Shown: piece by piece, positions 23,252-32,872 of the stretch
Numbering within the stretch: position 1 is the first letter of the stretch
How the letters are laid out: every line of letters starts with the position of its first letter
Assembly: GCA_018780645.1 (NCBI GenBank)
Contig: JADMJJ010000036.1
Coordinates: 180,521-244,520 of the forward strand
DNA length: 64,000 nt
Reading direction: 5' to 3'
Source: Burkholderiaceae bacterium
GTDB lineage: Bacteria > Pseudomonadota > Gammaproteobacteria > Burkholderiales > Burkholderiaceae_C
Notes under the pieces: generated by a model
The model's input: only the letters and a program-made list of their open reading frames with translations
Databases searched by the model: none
Told to the model about the DNA's origin: nothing
Position numbers and translations under genes: made by a program

Positions 23252-25393
23252 ATGGGTGCGCTCTGGTTTCGCGGTCCCTGGCTTGCGGGTGGGCTGGCGC
23301 TTGCGCTCGGCGCGGGCGTCAGCGTGCAGGTGGCCCGGCTGGACCTGGAGCAACAGGCCCAGGCCCAGCGGGCCCAGGTGTTTGGCCAATTGGTGGCCCT
23401 GCAGGCGCAGCTGGTGGGTGTGCTCAAGAGCACCTTCAGCGCCACCAGCGGCCTGGTCTATCTGACCAGCCATCAAGAGCGGCTGCCCGCCGATCAGTTC
23501 AACGGCATCGCCCGGCGCACGCTGGCCCGGCTGCCGCAGATACGCAATATTGCCGTGGCGCCCGACGATCAGGTGCAGCTGGTCTATCCGCTGATCGGCA
23601 ACGAGGCGGTGCTGGGCTTTCGCTACCAGACCCGACCGGAGCAGTGGGCCACCGTGCTGCGCGCGCGCCAGCAGCGTCGCGCCCTGCTGGCCGGCCCGGT
23701 CAAGCTGGTGCAGGGCGGGGAAGCTCTGATCGTGCGCGAGCCGGTGTTCCTCGACGCGCTGACGCCCGACGCCGGGCCGCGCTACTGGGGGGTCATCTCC
23801 ATCGTCGTGTCGGTCGCGCCGCTGCTCAAGGCCGGCGGCCTGGTCGAGAGCCATCCGCTGGCCCTGCACCTGGTGGGCAGCGATGCGCAAGGTGACAGCG
23901 GTGCGCCGATCTGGGGCGATGCCCGCGTGGCGCAGCAGCAGCCTGTGCGCGTGCCGGTCGAAGTGCCCGGCGGTGAATGGACCTTGATGGCCACGCCGCA
24001 GGGTGGCTGGCAGGCGCCACCGTTCTGGATGTCCAGCTACTTCCAGATCGGCCTGCTCAACAGCCTGCTGCTGGCGGCCTTCGTGGTGGCGCTGCTGTCG
24101 CGCCAGCTCAGGCTGCGCGAGAGCCAGCAGCGCTTCACCGAGATGGCCGGCAGCATCGACCAGGTCTTCTATGTCGCCGCGCCGGACCTGAGCCGCTTCG
24201 ACTACGTCAGCCCCGCCTATGAGCAGATGTTCGGCCTGCCGGCCGGAACCCTGCTGCACAACCCGCGTGCCTGGTGGGATGCGGTGCATCCCGACGATGT
24301 GGACCTGCTGCGCAGCCGCCTGCGTGGAGGCAGCTGGCTGGGCAAGGTGCAGACGCTGTGGCGCGCCCGGCGCGCCGATGGCGAGCTGCGCCAGCTGTGC
24401 ACCAGCGCCTTCGCCGTCAAGGGCGCCGATGGCCGGGTGCAGCGCATTGTCGGTGTGGTCGAGGACGTGACCGAACGGCTGCAGGCCGAGCAGGCGCTGC
24501 TGGACCTGAACAACACCCTGGACCAGCGCGTGCGCGAGCGCACCGCGGAGCTCAGCGACACCCTGCTGCATCTGCGCCAGACCCAGCACGAACTGGTGCG
24601 CTCGGAAAAGCTGGCGGCCCTGGGCGCGATGGTCGCCGGCGTGGCCCACCAGCTGAACACGCCGCTGGGCAGCAGCCTCACCCTGGCCACCGCCCTGCAG
24701 CACCAGCTCGACGAATTCGAGGCCGGCACCCGCGAGGGCGTGCGCCGCTCGACCTTGACGGGCTTCGTCGGCTGGACGCGCGAGGCGCTGGTCTCGCTGG
24801 TGCGCAATCTGCTGCATGCCACGCGTCTGGTGGAGGGCTTCAAGCAGGCCGCCGCGGACCAGGCGGGCAGCCCGCGCCGCAGCTTCCTGCTCGACGAGCT
24901 GGTGCAGGAGGTGCTGGTCACGCTGCAGCCGCTGCTGCAGGGCCAGACGGTGGCGGTGGCGGTGCAGCAAGATCTGGCCCCGGATCTGCGACTGGAGAGC
25001 TATCCCGGTGCGCTGAGCCAGGTCCTGACCCATCTGATCGAGAATGCCCTGCTGCATGGCCTGCAGGGCTGCGAGGCGCCGCAGCTGCGCATCGTCGCGC
25101 GCAGGCTGGACGATTGCCTGGTCAGCCTCAGCGTCATCGACAACGGTCGCGGCATTGCCGCCGAGCACCTGCCGCGCATCTTCGACCCCTTCTTCACCAC
25201 CCGCCTGGGCCAGGGCGGCTCGGGTCTGGGCCTGCACGAGGTGCACAAGCTGGTGACCGGCGTGCTGGGGGGGCGTGTCGAGGTCGAGTCCACGGTGGGC
25301 CAGGGATGCTGCTTCAAGCTGACCCTGCCGTTCGAGGCGCCCCCGATGGCGCCGACCGAGGTGCAAGAAGTCAGCGCCGAGGCCGCGGCCTAG
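23252..25393 (+). CDS. CHASE-PAS sensor histidine kinase
   Basis: A 713-residue membrane kinase: TM1 (about 8-28), periplasmic CHASE-like domain (about 40-250), TM2 (262-283), PAS (about 290-410), coiled coil (412-450), HisKA with His466 in VAGVAHQLNTPLGS, and HATPase (about 570-700; N box LIENALLHG, DNGRGI, GGSGLGLHEV). The NTPLG variant H-box recurs in two more kinases here. No response regulator is adjacent. It starts 56 bp after ldcA, so it may be co-transcribed with the D-Ala operon, but the ligand is unknown. Confidence 0.9.
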   Translation: MGALWFRGPWLAGGLALALGAGVSVQVARLDLEQQAQAQRAQVFGQLVALQAQLVGVLKSTFSATSGLVYLTSHQERLPADQFNGIARRTLARLPQIRNIAVAPDDQVQLVYPLIGNEAVLGFRYQTRPEQWATVLRARQQRRALLAGPVKLVQGGEALIVREPVFLDALTPDAGPRYWGVISIVVSVAPLLKAGGLVESHPLALHLVGSDAQGDSGAPIWGDARVAQQQPVRVPVEVPGGEWTLMATPQGGWQAPPFWMSSYFQIGLLNSLLLAAFVVALLSRQLRLRESQQRFTEMAGSIDQVFYVAAPDLSRFDYVSPAYEQMFGLPAGTLLHNPRAWWDAVHPDDVDLLRSRLRGGSWLGKVQTLWRARRADGELRQLCTSAFAVKGADGRVQRIVGVVEDVTERLQAEQALLDLNNTLDQRVRERTAELSDTLLHLRQTQHELVRSEKLAALGAMVAGVAHQLNTPLGSSLTLATALQHQLDEFEAGTREGVRRSTLTGFVGWTREALVSLVRNLLHATRLVEGFKQAAADQAGSPRRSFLLDELVQEVLVTLQPLLQGQTVAVAVQQDLAPDLRLESYPGALSQVLTHLIENALLHGLQGCEAPQLRIVARRLDDCLVSLSVIDNGRGIAAEHLPRIFDPFFTTRLGQGGSGLGLHEVHKLVTGVLGGRVEVESTVGQGCCFKLTLPFEAPPMAPTEVQEVSAEAAA

Positions 25394-25426
25394 AATGGTC
25401 CGTTCTTCCCGATACGAATGCTCCCG

Positions 25427-25876
25427 ATGAAACTCCGTACTCCGCTGCTCGCCACGCTGCTTGGCGCCGCCCTGATGGCCACCGCCTCGGCCCAGGTCAC
25501 CGTCAAGGATCCCTGGGTGCGCGCCACGGTCGCCCAGCAAAAAGCCACCGGCGCCTTCATGCAGCTGACCGCCGCCAAGGACACACGCCTGGTCTCGGTC
25601 AGCACCTCGCTGACGGCCATGGCCGAGGTGCACGAGATGGCGATGGACAACAACGTCATGAAGATGCGCCAGATACCGGCGCTGGACCTGCCCGCGGGCA
25701 AGGCCGTCGAGCTCAAGCCCGGCGGCTACCACCTGATGTTGATGGACCTGAAGCAGCAGGTGAAGGCCGGCGACACCGTGCCGCTGACGCTGGTGTTCGA
25801 GGACAAGGCTGGCAAGCGCGAGAGCGTCGAGGTCAAGGCCGAGGTGCGGGCGCTGGGGGCTCCGGCCAAGCATTGA
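25427..25876 (+). CDS. PCu(A)C copper chaperone, periplasmic
   Basis: A 149-residue secreted protein: signal peptide (residues 1 to about 22, LLGAALMATASA) then the PCu(A)C fold with its Cu(I) ligand set HEM (in AEVHEMAMD), MKM, and HLM (in GGYHLMLMDL), the spaced H-x-M/H-x-M pattern. It delivers copper to the Cu(A) site of cytochrome oxidase. ATG 25427 is preferred over the in-frame ATG 25418 because the basic MKLR start is typical. The downstream cytochrome-like lipoprotein fits a respiratory role. Confidence 0.88.
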   Translation: MKLRTPLLATLLGAALMATASAQVTVKDPWVRATVAQQKATGAFMQLTAAKDTRLVSVSTSLTAMAEVHEMAMDNNVMKMRQIPALDLPAGKAVELKPGGYHLMLMDLKQQVKAGDTVPLTLVFEDKAGKRESVEVKAEVRALGAPAKH

Positions 25877-25988
25877 GCACAGTTCGGCCTCGCAGGCCGG
25901 CCCCGATGGATGCAGAATGGGTCATGACGTACGCCGCCGCCGCGGCGACGTGTGTTTCGCGCTGAGGGCAAGCGCAAAGGGAACCAAT

Positions 25989-26456
25989 ATGGCCAAGCTT
26001 TCCACGCTCGCGTTGATCGGAGCCTCGCTGTTGTTGCTGGGCGGCTGTGCCGTGGAGTGGCAGAACCGCCAGGCGGCCAAGGAGCTTGCGGAGCAGGCCC
26101 GGCCGCCCGGCTCGGCCTATGCGGGTTGGCGCGTGTTTCAGCAGCGCTGCGCCTCCTGCCACGGGCCGGCGGCCAGTGGCACCGCCCTTGCACCCGATTT
26201 GCTGCCCAGGGTTCGCGAGATGGGCTCGCACCGTTTCATTGGCCTGGTGCTCAAGCGCTACGACTGGAACCTGCCTGCCGCGCAGGCCGGCAGCAGCACC
26301 CTGGTCGATGAGGTCGTGCAGCGCAAGCAGGGCGCGCTGAGCATGCCGGCCTGGCAGGGCGAGCCGGTGGTCAGCGCCCATATCATCGATCTCTATGCCT
26401 ATCTCTCGGCCCGCGCCCAGGGCTCGGTGGGCACAGGGCGCCCGGTCCAGCAGTAG
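25989..26456 (+). CDS. Lipoprotein class I cytochrome c
   Basis: A 155-residue protein with a lipobox (LLLLGGC, Cys about 20) and one heme c motif CASCH (about 55-59, QQRCASCHGPAASG). A distal Met is offered by GALSMPAWQGEPV near residue 122. It is an outer or inner membrane-anchored electron carrier. The start at ATG 25989 has AAAGGGAA upstream; the open frame reaches back to 25917 without a better start. It sits between the copper chaperone and the TPR lipoprotein. Confidence 0.85.
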   Translation: MAKLSTLALIGASLLLLGGCAVEWQNRQAAKELAEQARPPGSAYAGWRVFQQRCASCHGPAASGTALAPDLLPRVREMGSHRFIGLVLKRYDWNLPAAQAGSSTLVDEVVQRKQGALSMPAWQGEPVVSAHIIDLYAYLSARAQGSVGTGRPVQQ

Positions 26457-26469
26457 CCCGCGGACGGGC

Positions 26470-28170
26470 ATGAGGATGAAGCAGGCCGCAAGGCTCACCA
26501 CCGCGGGCGCCAGCATCGCGGTGCTGGCCGCATGCGCCCTGCTGCCCTTCAGCCCCGATCGCCGAGCGACGGCACCGGTGCTTGACGGCTTTGGCGCCAG
26601 CAGCCTGGTGCCTTCGCAGGCCAATGAGGCGGCGCGGCGGCTGTTCGCCCAGGGCATGGCCCAGGCCTATGGCTTCAACGAGATCGAGGCGGTGCGCGCC
26701 TTCAAGGCCGCGCTGGCCCAGGACCCGGATTGCGCGTTGTGCGCCTGGGGTGTGGCCTATGCGCTGGGGCCGAATATCAACAACACCGATCGCGGCGATC
26801 TCAAGGAGGCGCTGCAGCATGTGGACCACGCCTTGAAGCGCAGCGCCGGCGCTTCGGCCCGCGACCGCGCCCTGATCGAATCGCTGGCGCTGCGCTATGG
26901 CCATGGCAGCGAGGCCCGCAATCTCGCGCCGCTGCAGGGCGAGGTCTGCGGTGCCGGCGGCACCGAGGAGAAGGCCGACCCGCTGGACATCGCCTACGCC
27001 GAGCGCATGCGCATGCTGGCCGATCGCTTTGCCGATGACGCCGATGTGCTGGCCATCTACGCCGAGGCAGAGCTGGTCGCCACTCACGGCGACTGGTGGG
27101 ACCGTGACACCGGCAAGCCGGCCGGCCGCATCGGCGAGGTGGCCGACCGGCTCGAAGCGGGCCTGGCCAAGCACCCGAATCACACCGGGCTCAACCACTA
27201 CCTGATACACACCGTCGATGCGGTGCAGGTGGCCGGCCGGGCGGTGGCCGCCGCCGACCGCCTGGGCGCGCTGGCGCCCAAGTCGCCGCACCTGTTGCAT
27301 ATGCCGGCCCACACCTATGCGCTGGTCGGCCGCTATGCCGATGCGACGCGCGTCAACCAGCAGGCCAACGCGGCCGATCTGGCGATGATGGCCGAGCTGA
27401 AGGCGCAGAAGTTCAGCGTCAGCAAGGACTGGCGAGGCCACAACACGCATTTCCAGTGGTATGGAGCGCTGATGGAGGGCCGCGGCGACCTGGCACTGGA
27501 GACCGCGCGCGCCAGCGCAGCCCTGTCCACGGGCAACCACGAATATGCCGAGTACCGGCGCAGCCTGCCGATGCTGACCCTGCTGCGCCTGCAGCGCTGG
27601 GACGCCTTGCTGCAGGAGCCGCTGCCCAGCGGCGGCAAGGGCCTGGCCTCGGTGCTGGGCGAGATGGCGCGCGGCACGGCGCTGGCACGTACCGGTCAGC
27701 TGGCGGGGGCCACGGAGGCGCTGGCGCGGCTGGAGCCGGCCGCTGCCAGGCTGATCAACCAGCACGCCGGCAGCACCTTCATCCCCAAGATCGTGCGCAG
27801 CCTCGTCAATACCGCACAGGCACAGCTGCGCGCCGAACTCGCACTGGCCGAAGGCCGCATCGACGACGCCCTGGTACGCCAGTCCGAGGCGGTGACGGCG
27901 TCCAGCTACGCCGACCAGACGGAGCCGCCTATGCTGGCCGGCGGCGCCCGCCTGACGCTGGGCGAGATGCAGCTGCGGGTGCAGCGCCACGCCCAGGCCG
28001 AGCAAAGCTTTCGCATCGCCCTGGCCGAGCAGCCGCTCAGCGGCTGGGCGCTGGACGGCCTGGCCCGGACCCTGCTGGCTCAGGACAGGCGCGGCGAGGC
28101 GCAGGCCTTGAGGGCCGAGCTCGACCGCAGCTGGCTGCTGGCCGACGCAGCCCTGCGCGCGCCGCGCTGA
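26470..28170 (+). CDS. TPR-repeat lipoprotein
   Basis: A 566-residue exported lipoprotein (SIAVLAAC lipobox, Cys about 22) built of helical TPR-like pairs through most of its length, for example FNEIEAVRAFKAALAQDPDC and CALCAWGVAYALGPNINN early on, and HLLHMPAHTYALVGRYADAT in the middle. The CxxC (DCALCAWG, about residues 85-88) is notable next to a cytochrome gene. No catalytic motif is seen. It starts 13 bp after the cytochrome stop, so they are co-transcribed, and it may be a scaffold for that electron-transfer or copper function (inference). Confidence 0.8.
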   Translation: MRMKQAARLTTAGASIAVLAACALLPFSPDRRATAPVLDGFGASSLVPSQANEAARRLFAQGMAQAYGFNEIEAVRAFKAALAQDPDCALCAWGVAYALGPNINNTDRGDLKEALQHVDHALKRSAGASARDRALIESLALRYGHGSEARNLAPLQGEVCGAGGTEEKADPLDIAYAERMRMLADRFADDADVLAIYAEAELVATHGDWWDRDTGKPAGRIGEVADRLEAGLAKHPNHTGLNHYLIHTVDAVQVAGRAVAAADRLGALAPKSPHLLHMPAHTYALVGRYADATRVNQQANAADLAMMAELKAQKFSVSKDWRGHNTHFQWYGALMEGRGDLALETARASAALSTGNHEYAEYRRSLPMLTLLRLQRWDALLQEPLPSGGKGLASVLGEMARGTALARTGQLAGATEALARLEPAAARLINQHAGSTFIPKIVRSLVNTAQAQLRAELALAEGRIDDALVRQSEAVTASSYADQTEPPMLAGGARLTLGEMQLRVQRHAQAEQSFRIALAEQPLSGWALDGLARTLLAQDRRGEAQALRAELDRSWLLADAALRAPR

Positions 28171-28181
28171 GCCGGCCCATG

Positions 28182-28212
28182 AAAAAACCCGCCAGCTTGC
28201 ACCGGCGGGTTT
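28182..28212 (-). terminator. Rho-independent terminator of the TonB receptor gene
   Basis: A 9-bp stem AAACCCGCC / GGCGGGTTT around a 10-nt loop, followed on the minus strand by a run of T (six A at 28182-28187 on the plus strand). It lies between the convergent TPR and TonB receptor genes, is strongest for the minus strand and can also serve the plus strand through a short TTT. Confidence 0.85.
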
Positions 28213-28236
28213 GATGGGCCTGGGCCGAGGCCGCGA

Positions 28237-31080
28237 TCAGAAGAACTTGTAGTTCGCCATCAAGGTGAACGAGCGGCCACGCGGGTCGGCCACTCGCGGC
28301 TCCCAGGAGCTGCCCGAACCGAGGTTGGAGTCGTAGGCGACCGAGAACGGAGGATCCTTGTCGAACAGGTTCTTGATGCCGGCCGTCAGGGTCAGGTTCT
28401 TGAAGCCGGTGTAGCTGGCGCTGGCGTTGTAGGTGGTGTAGCTGGCCACGTTGGGGTTCCATGCCGGCGGCACGACCAGACCCGAGGCCACGCCCGGCAG
28501 CACATAGTCCTTGTAGCCGTCACGGTAGGTCTGCGAGACGGTGCCGATCCAGGGGCCCTTGGCATAGCTCAGGCTGATGGTGTGCTTCCAGCGCAGGCCG
28601 AGGTCGCCGGCGCGGCTGAACACGCCCACCTCGCTGGCGCCGAACGGTGCGTTGACGATCAGGCGGGACTTCTTCTCGATCAGATAGGCACCGTCCAGAT
28701 TGGCCGCCCACTTGCCGCCGGCCAGTTGGCCGTTGATCTTGGCGCCCACCTCGACGCCCTTGGTGACGCTCTCGCCGGCATTGATCCAGCGCCGGTCGAT
28801 GCCGACCAGATTGCCGCTGCCGTCGCGGAAGAAGGCCTCGGGGAAGAGACCGAAGTTGCTGACCATTTCGGTCAGTGAAAGGGTCTGGATCGTGCCTTCC
28901 TTCTTGATGTACCACCAGTCCACATTGGCACTGAACTGGGCATTGGGCGCCCAGACGATGCCGAAGGTGGCCTGCTTGGACTCCTCGGGGCCCAGCGTGG
29001 TCTTGCCGCCGGTCAGGATGTCGGGTGTGATCGATTCACAGCCGGGCTTGCTGGTGTCCACCTTGCCGGTGGCGCACTTGGCCGGGTCGACCAGGTCCTT
29101 GCCCGAGTAGGGGGAGATGGTCACGCCGTTGAACAGCTGGTTGAAGGTCGGCACGCGGAAGCCCGTGCTGTAGGAGCCGCGCATCAGCAGTTCGTCGAAG
29201 GGCGTGAAGCGCAGCGTCACCTTGGGGTTGGTGGTGTCGCCGAAGCCGGTGTAGTCATCGCGGCGCACGGCCAGCGTGGCCTCGAGCTTCTTGGTGATGG
29301 GCACCAGCAGCTCGCCATAGACGGCCTTGATATTGCGGCTCACGCCGCCCAGCGCATTGATGTCGTCAAAGGGCGCATTCAGGATCGCCCGGCGGGCGGC
29401 CACGTCGCGCTCGTCGCCATTGAAGCGGTACTCTTCTCGGCGCACGTCCACGCCGACGGCGGCCATCAGGTCACCGGCCGGCAGCTTCATGATGGTGCCC
29501 GAGGCCGAGGCATCGACCTCGGTCATGGTGAACTTGCCGCCATACAAGGTCACGCCGGCGGCCGAGGTGGCGGCCAGGGCGTCCATCGCGGCCTGGCTCT
29601 GGGTTTCGCCCGGGCCGAGGAACACATTCATGATGCCGCTCTTGAGCATGTTGACGAAGGGCACGGTGTAGTAATAGCCGGTGCCCAGCACCGAGCTGGA
29701 CTTGCTGAAGGCCTGCGACAGCCCGACCTTGTAATCCCAGTTGCCCAGGCCCATCGGCCCTTCGGCGCCGATCAGGAAGCGACCGGTGTCGGACTCGGTG
29801 GCAATCTCGCGGTTGCCGCACTCCATGCAGCGCCAGCGATAGGCGATGCCCTTGCCGTAGTTGGGCTGGATGGTCGGGAAGACCTTGGCGATCTCGTTGA
29901 ACACCGTGTTGTAGGCCGCGCCGGTGCTCGGATAGGTCAGATTGAACAGCGCGCTGCTGGCGGTGCCGCTGCTCGACACCTGGTTGGGCGAGAAGGACTT
30001 GGCCGATTCCGACTTGCCGGCCACGACCTCGCCGAACATCAGGTGCTCGCCCAGCTTCAAGGTGCCGCGCAGCACCAGATTGGTGTTGGTGACCGGCTGC
30101 TGCAGCACGGCGGCGCGGCCGGTGTCCCAGGCGCAGGCCCACTTCGAGGCGGCCACGTCCCACAGCTTCTCGTCATAGGGCGCCTGGCCGTCGATCGCGT
30201 TGCAGCCCTTCTGGCCGGGCAGATCCAGCACATTGATGGCCGACATCTGCTGCGTCGTGCCGGGCTGGATCGGGCCGGTGCTGCTCTTGTTGCTGAGGAT
30301 GGAGTCGATGCCGCTGACGGCAAAGGCGGTGGCATAGGGCGTGCCGCGCGTGTCCACCGACAGGCCGCGCTCGGGCTGGAAGGTGTTGACGAAGTCGCGC
30401 TGGTTGCCGCGCAGCAGCTTGCTGTCGCTGCGGGTCAGCGAGGCCAGCACATTGAAGCCGTCCTTGTCGATGTCGCCGAAGCCGCCGGTCAGCGAGGCGC
30501 GGAAGACATTGCCGCCGCCGGCCTCGGTGGCGTCCATGAAGGCATTCGCCTCCAGGCCGCGGTAGTCCTTGCGCAGGATGAAGTTGATCACGCCGCCGAT
30601 GGCATCGGTGCCGTAGATGGCCGAGGCGCCGTCCTTGAGGATTTCGATGCGCTCGACCGCCGCGAACGGGATCGAGTTCAGATCCACCGCCGCGCCGTTC
30701 AGGCCGTGGGCAGCGACGCGACGACCGTTGAGCAGCACCAGGGTGCTGGAGGCGCCCTGGCCGCGCAGATTGGCCGAGGTGGCCCCGTTGTTGCCGCGCT
30801 GGGCGCCATCGACGACGTCGGCGTTGCTGGCCAGATTGTCCAGGCCGTTGCCGTTGATGTTCAGCGTCGAGATCAGCTGCTCGGCGGTGGCGATGCCGGC
30901 GCGGTCGATCTCGCCGCGGGTGATGACCTGCAGCGGCAGCGCGCCCTCGGCGGCAATGCGCTTGATGCTGCTGCCGGTGATCTCCACCCGCTGCAGCTTG
31001 CTGACGTCCTGCGCCATCGCGGCGAGGTGGGCACTGAGCCCCAAGAGGGCCAGGCATTGCGCCAGCTTGTTCAACTTCAT
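28237..31080 (-). CDS. TonB-dependent outer membrane receptor
   Basis: A 947-residue receptor: signal peptide (to about AAMAQ, residue 24), plug domain (about 40-170; IKRIAAEGALPLQVITRGEI, LRGQGASSTLVLLNGRRVAA, DGASAIYGTDAIGGVINFIL) and a beta-barrel ending in the aromatic FTLMANYKFF. The plug start resembles receptors in sugar or peptide uptake. A TonB box is not obvious. The open frame extends to 31380, but ATG 31080 has AAGGAGAA upstream and leads into the signal peptide. No transporter or anti-sigma partner is adjacent, so the substrate is unknown. Confidence 0.9.
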   Translation of the reverse strand: MKLNKLAQCLALLGLSAHLAAMAQDVSKLQRVEITGSSIKRIAAEGALPLQVITRGEIDRAGIATAEQLISTLNINGNGLDNLASNADVVDGAQRGNNGATSANLRGQGASSTLVLLNGRRVAAHGLNGAAVDLNSIPFAAVERIEILKDGASAIYGTDAIGGVINFILRKDYRGLEANAFMDATEAGGGNVFRASLTGGFGDIDKDGFNVLASLTRSDSKLLRGNQRDFVNTFQPERGLSVDTRGTPYATAFAVSGIDSILSNKSSTGPIQPGTTQQMSAINVLDLPGQKGCNAIDGQAPYDEKLWDVAASKWACAWDTGRAAVLQQPVTNTNLVLRGTLKLGEHLMFGEVVAGKSESAKSFSPNQVSSSGTASSALFNLTYPSTGAAYNTVFNEIAKVFPTIQPNYGKGIAYRWRCMECGNREIATESDTGRFLIGAEGPMGLGNWDYKVGLSQAFSKSSSVLGTGYYYTVPFVNMLKSGIMNVFLGPGETQSQAAMDALAATSAAGVTLYGGKFTMTEVDASASGTIMKLPAGDLMAAVGVDVRREEYRFNGDERDVAARRAILNAPFDDINALGGVSRNIKAVYGELLVPITKKLEATLAVRRDDYTGFGDTTNPKVTLRFTPFDELLMRGSYSTGFRVPTFNQLFNGVTISPYSGKDLVDPAKCATGKVDTSKPGCESITPDILTGGKTTLGPEESKQATFGIVWAPNAQFSANVDWWYIKKEGTIQTLSLTEMVSNFGLFPEAFFRDGSGNLVGIDRRWINAGESVTKGVEVGAKINGQLAGGKWAANLDGAYLIEKKSRLIVNAPFGASEVGVFSRAGDLGLRWKHTISLSYAKGPWIGTVSQTYRDGYKDYVLPGVASGLVVPPAWNPNVASYTTYNASASYTGFKNLTLTAGIKNLFDKDPPFSVAYDSNLGSGSSWEPRVADPRGRSFTLMANYKFF

Positions 31081-31394
31081 GATGACTTCTCCTTGATTGC
31101 GGATTCGGTGGACGCCTGCGGTCCGGGACCCCATGCGTGCGGCAGCCGGCGAAGCGGCAGATCTGGAGTCATGATCAACAACGTTGCGGAGGCGCGCCAT
31201 AGAGATCGACTCTGAATTGCTACAAATGCGCGATGAATGCTTGTCGTGCTTGCATAACCCCAGGGAATACGCGCGGCCATCCGCCGCGGGCAGGCACCGC
31301 CGCAGTGCGTGCCTGCCACCACGGTGCTCCGCCTGTTCGGGACGCGCTGGCGCCGATACAGTGCAGGCCAATGTCAACAAACGGGGCGGGGTGC
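31081..31394. other. 314-bp divergent intergenic region with one hairpin
   Basis: Between the TonB receptor and dacB-like genes. It holds the receptor's ribosome site (AAGGAG, minus strand, just after 31080) and a perfect 9-bp inverted repeat GGCAGGCAC (31289-31297) / GTGCCTGCC (31309-31317) with an 11-nt loop and no T-run. A plausible role is an operator or leader hairpin for the dacB-like gene. No further gene is visible. Confidence 0.5.
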
Positions 31395-32867
31395 ATGGGG
31401 TTCAAGCTGAAGCGGCGTCTGGTGGGTGGGGTCTTGCTGGGCGCCTGCGTCTGGTTGGCCGGTTGCGCGGCCACCAGCGGTGGCGGTGCACTGCCGGCCC
31501 CCGTGCAACAGGCGCTGGCCCAGGCCGGCCTGTCGGCGGACAGCCTGGGCCTGGTCGCATATTCACTGGATGAGCCCCGCTCGGCCCTGCTGCACAACGA
31601 GCGGCGGGCCATGCAGCCGGCCTCGACGATGAAGCTGCTGACCACCGTCGTGGCGCTGGACCAGCTGGGTCCGAACGCCCGCGGCCACACCGACCTGCTC
31701 GCCGACGCTGCACCCCAGGGCGACACGATCAGTGGCCCGCTTTATCTGCGCGGCGGCGCCGACGCCGACCTCGACTTTGCCGCGCTTTGGCAGCTGCTCA
31801 GCGAGTTGCGCGAGCGCGGCGTGCGCCGCATCGAGGGCGGCCTGGTGCTGGATCGCAGCCTGTTTCATCCGGCGCGCATGGACCAGGGGCTGCCGCCCTT
31901 CGACGAGGCGCCCGAGTTCCAGTACAACGTGATACCTGACGCCCTGCAGCTGAATGGCAATCTGCTGGGCTTTGCTCTCAGCGCGGACGGGCAGGCGGTG
32001 AACGCCCAGGTGCGGCCCGCCTGGGCGCCGGTGGACCTGCGCAGCGCCCTCAGTCTGAACGACAAGCCCTGCGCAGAGTGGGAAGACGGATGGCTCACCC
32101 CCGAGGCCGCGCTGCAGCCGGACGCCGGCCAGGGCGCGCGCATGCGCATCGAGCTGCGTGGCAGCTTCCCGCGCAATTGCAGCAAGCTGGTGGCGCTGAA
32201 CCTGGTGGACCGCAGCCTGCTGGCTGACGCGGCGGTGCGCTCGTTATGGGCGCAGCTGGGGGGCGAACTGGTGGGTGCCACACGCGAAGCGGCAACACCC
32301 GGCACTGCCAGCCTGCTGGCAACGCACCGCGGCCGCGCCCTGGCCGAGCTTGCCTGGGGCATGAACAAGCGCTCGGACAATCCGCTCACCCGTATGGTCT
32401 ATCTGCGCCTCGGTGTCGATGCAGGCAAGCCCGCAGGCACCGAGCGCACCGCCGATGCCGCCGAGCGTGCGGTTCGGGAATGGTTCCAGCGCCAGCGCAT
32501 CGACGCGACGGGCCTGGTGCTGGATAACGGCTCGGGCCTGTCGCGCAGCGAGCGCATCAGCCCCATGCAGCTGGCCGCGCTGCTGCAGACCGCTCACCGC
32601 GGCCTGCACGCGCCCGAGCTGCTGGCCAGCCTGCCCATCGTCGGTGTCGACAGCCCCTGGACCCGCCGCCTCAAGGGCAGCCCGGCCGCCGGCCGCGCCC
32701 GCATCAAGACCGGCTCGCTGCGCAATGTGGCGGCGGTGGCCGGCTATGTGCTCGATGCCCGCGATCGCACCTGGGTGCTGGTGGCCTTCATCAACGACGA
32801 ACGGGCCAGCGCCGGCCGGCCGGCGCTGGATGCGCTGATCGATTGGGTCGCGCGAACGGGGAACTAG
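31395..32867 (+). CDS. dacB: PBP4-type D-Ala-D-Ala carboxypeptidase/endopeptidase (S13), lipoprotein
   Basis: A 490-residue S13 enzyme with SxxK (Ser77-Lys80 in QPASTMKLL), SxN (KRSDNPLTRM, about residue 325) and KTG (IKTGSLRN, about 440), plus the large insert typical of PBP4 between the first two motifs. It trims or cleaves peptidoglycan peptides in the periplasm. Unlike classical DacB it has a lipobox (VWLAGC, Cys24), so it should be membrane-anchored. ATG 31395 is chosen; an in-frame ATG at 31371 is possible. Confidence 0.85.
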   Translation: MGFKLKRRLVGGVLLGACVWLAGCAATSGGGALPAPVQQALAQAGLSADSLGLVAYSLDEPRSALLHNERRAMQPASTMKLLTTVVALDQLGPNARGHTDLLADAAPQGDTISGPLYLRGGADADLDFAALWQLLSELRERGVRRIEGGLVLDRSLFHPARMDQGLPPFDEAPEFQYNVIPDALQLNGNLLGFALSADGQAVNAQVRPAWAPVDLRSALSLNDKPCAEWEDGWLTPEAALQPDAGQGARMRIELRGSFPRNCSKLVALNLVDRSLLADAAVRSLWAQLGGELVGATREAATPGTASLLATHRGRALAELAWGMNKRSDNPLTRMVYLRLGVDAGKPAGTERTADAAERAVREWFQRQRIDATGLVLDNGSGLSRSERISPMQLAALLQTAHRGLHAPELLASLPIVGVDSPWTRRLKGSPAAGRARIKTGSLRNVAAVAGYVLDARDRTWVLVAFINDERASAGRPALDALIDWVARTGN

Positions 32868-32872
32868 GGCTT

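Noticed and set aside
23039-25873. A 944-codon open frame antisense to the CHASE-PAS kinase
   Set aside because: It mirrors a gene with clear kinase motifs; its amino acid content (Gln, His, Arg, Gly) is that of an antisense shadow in GC-rich DNA.
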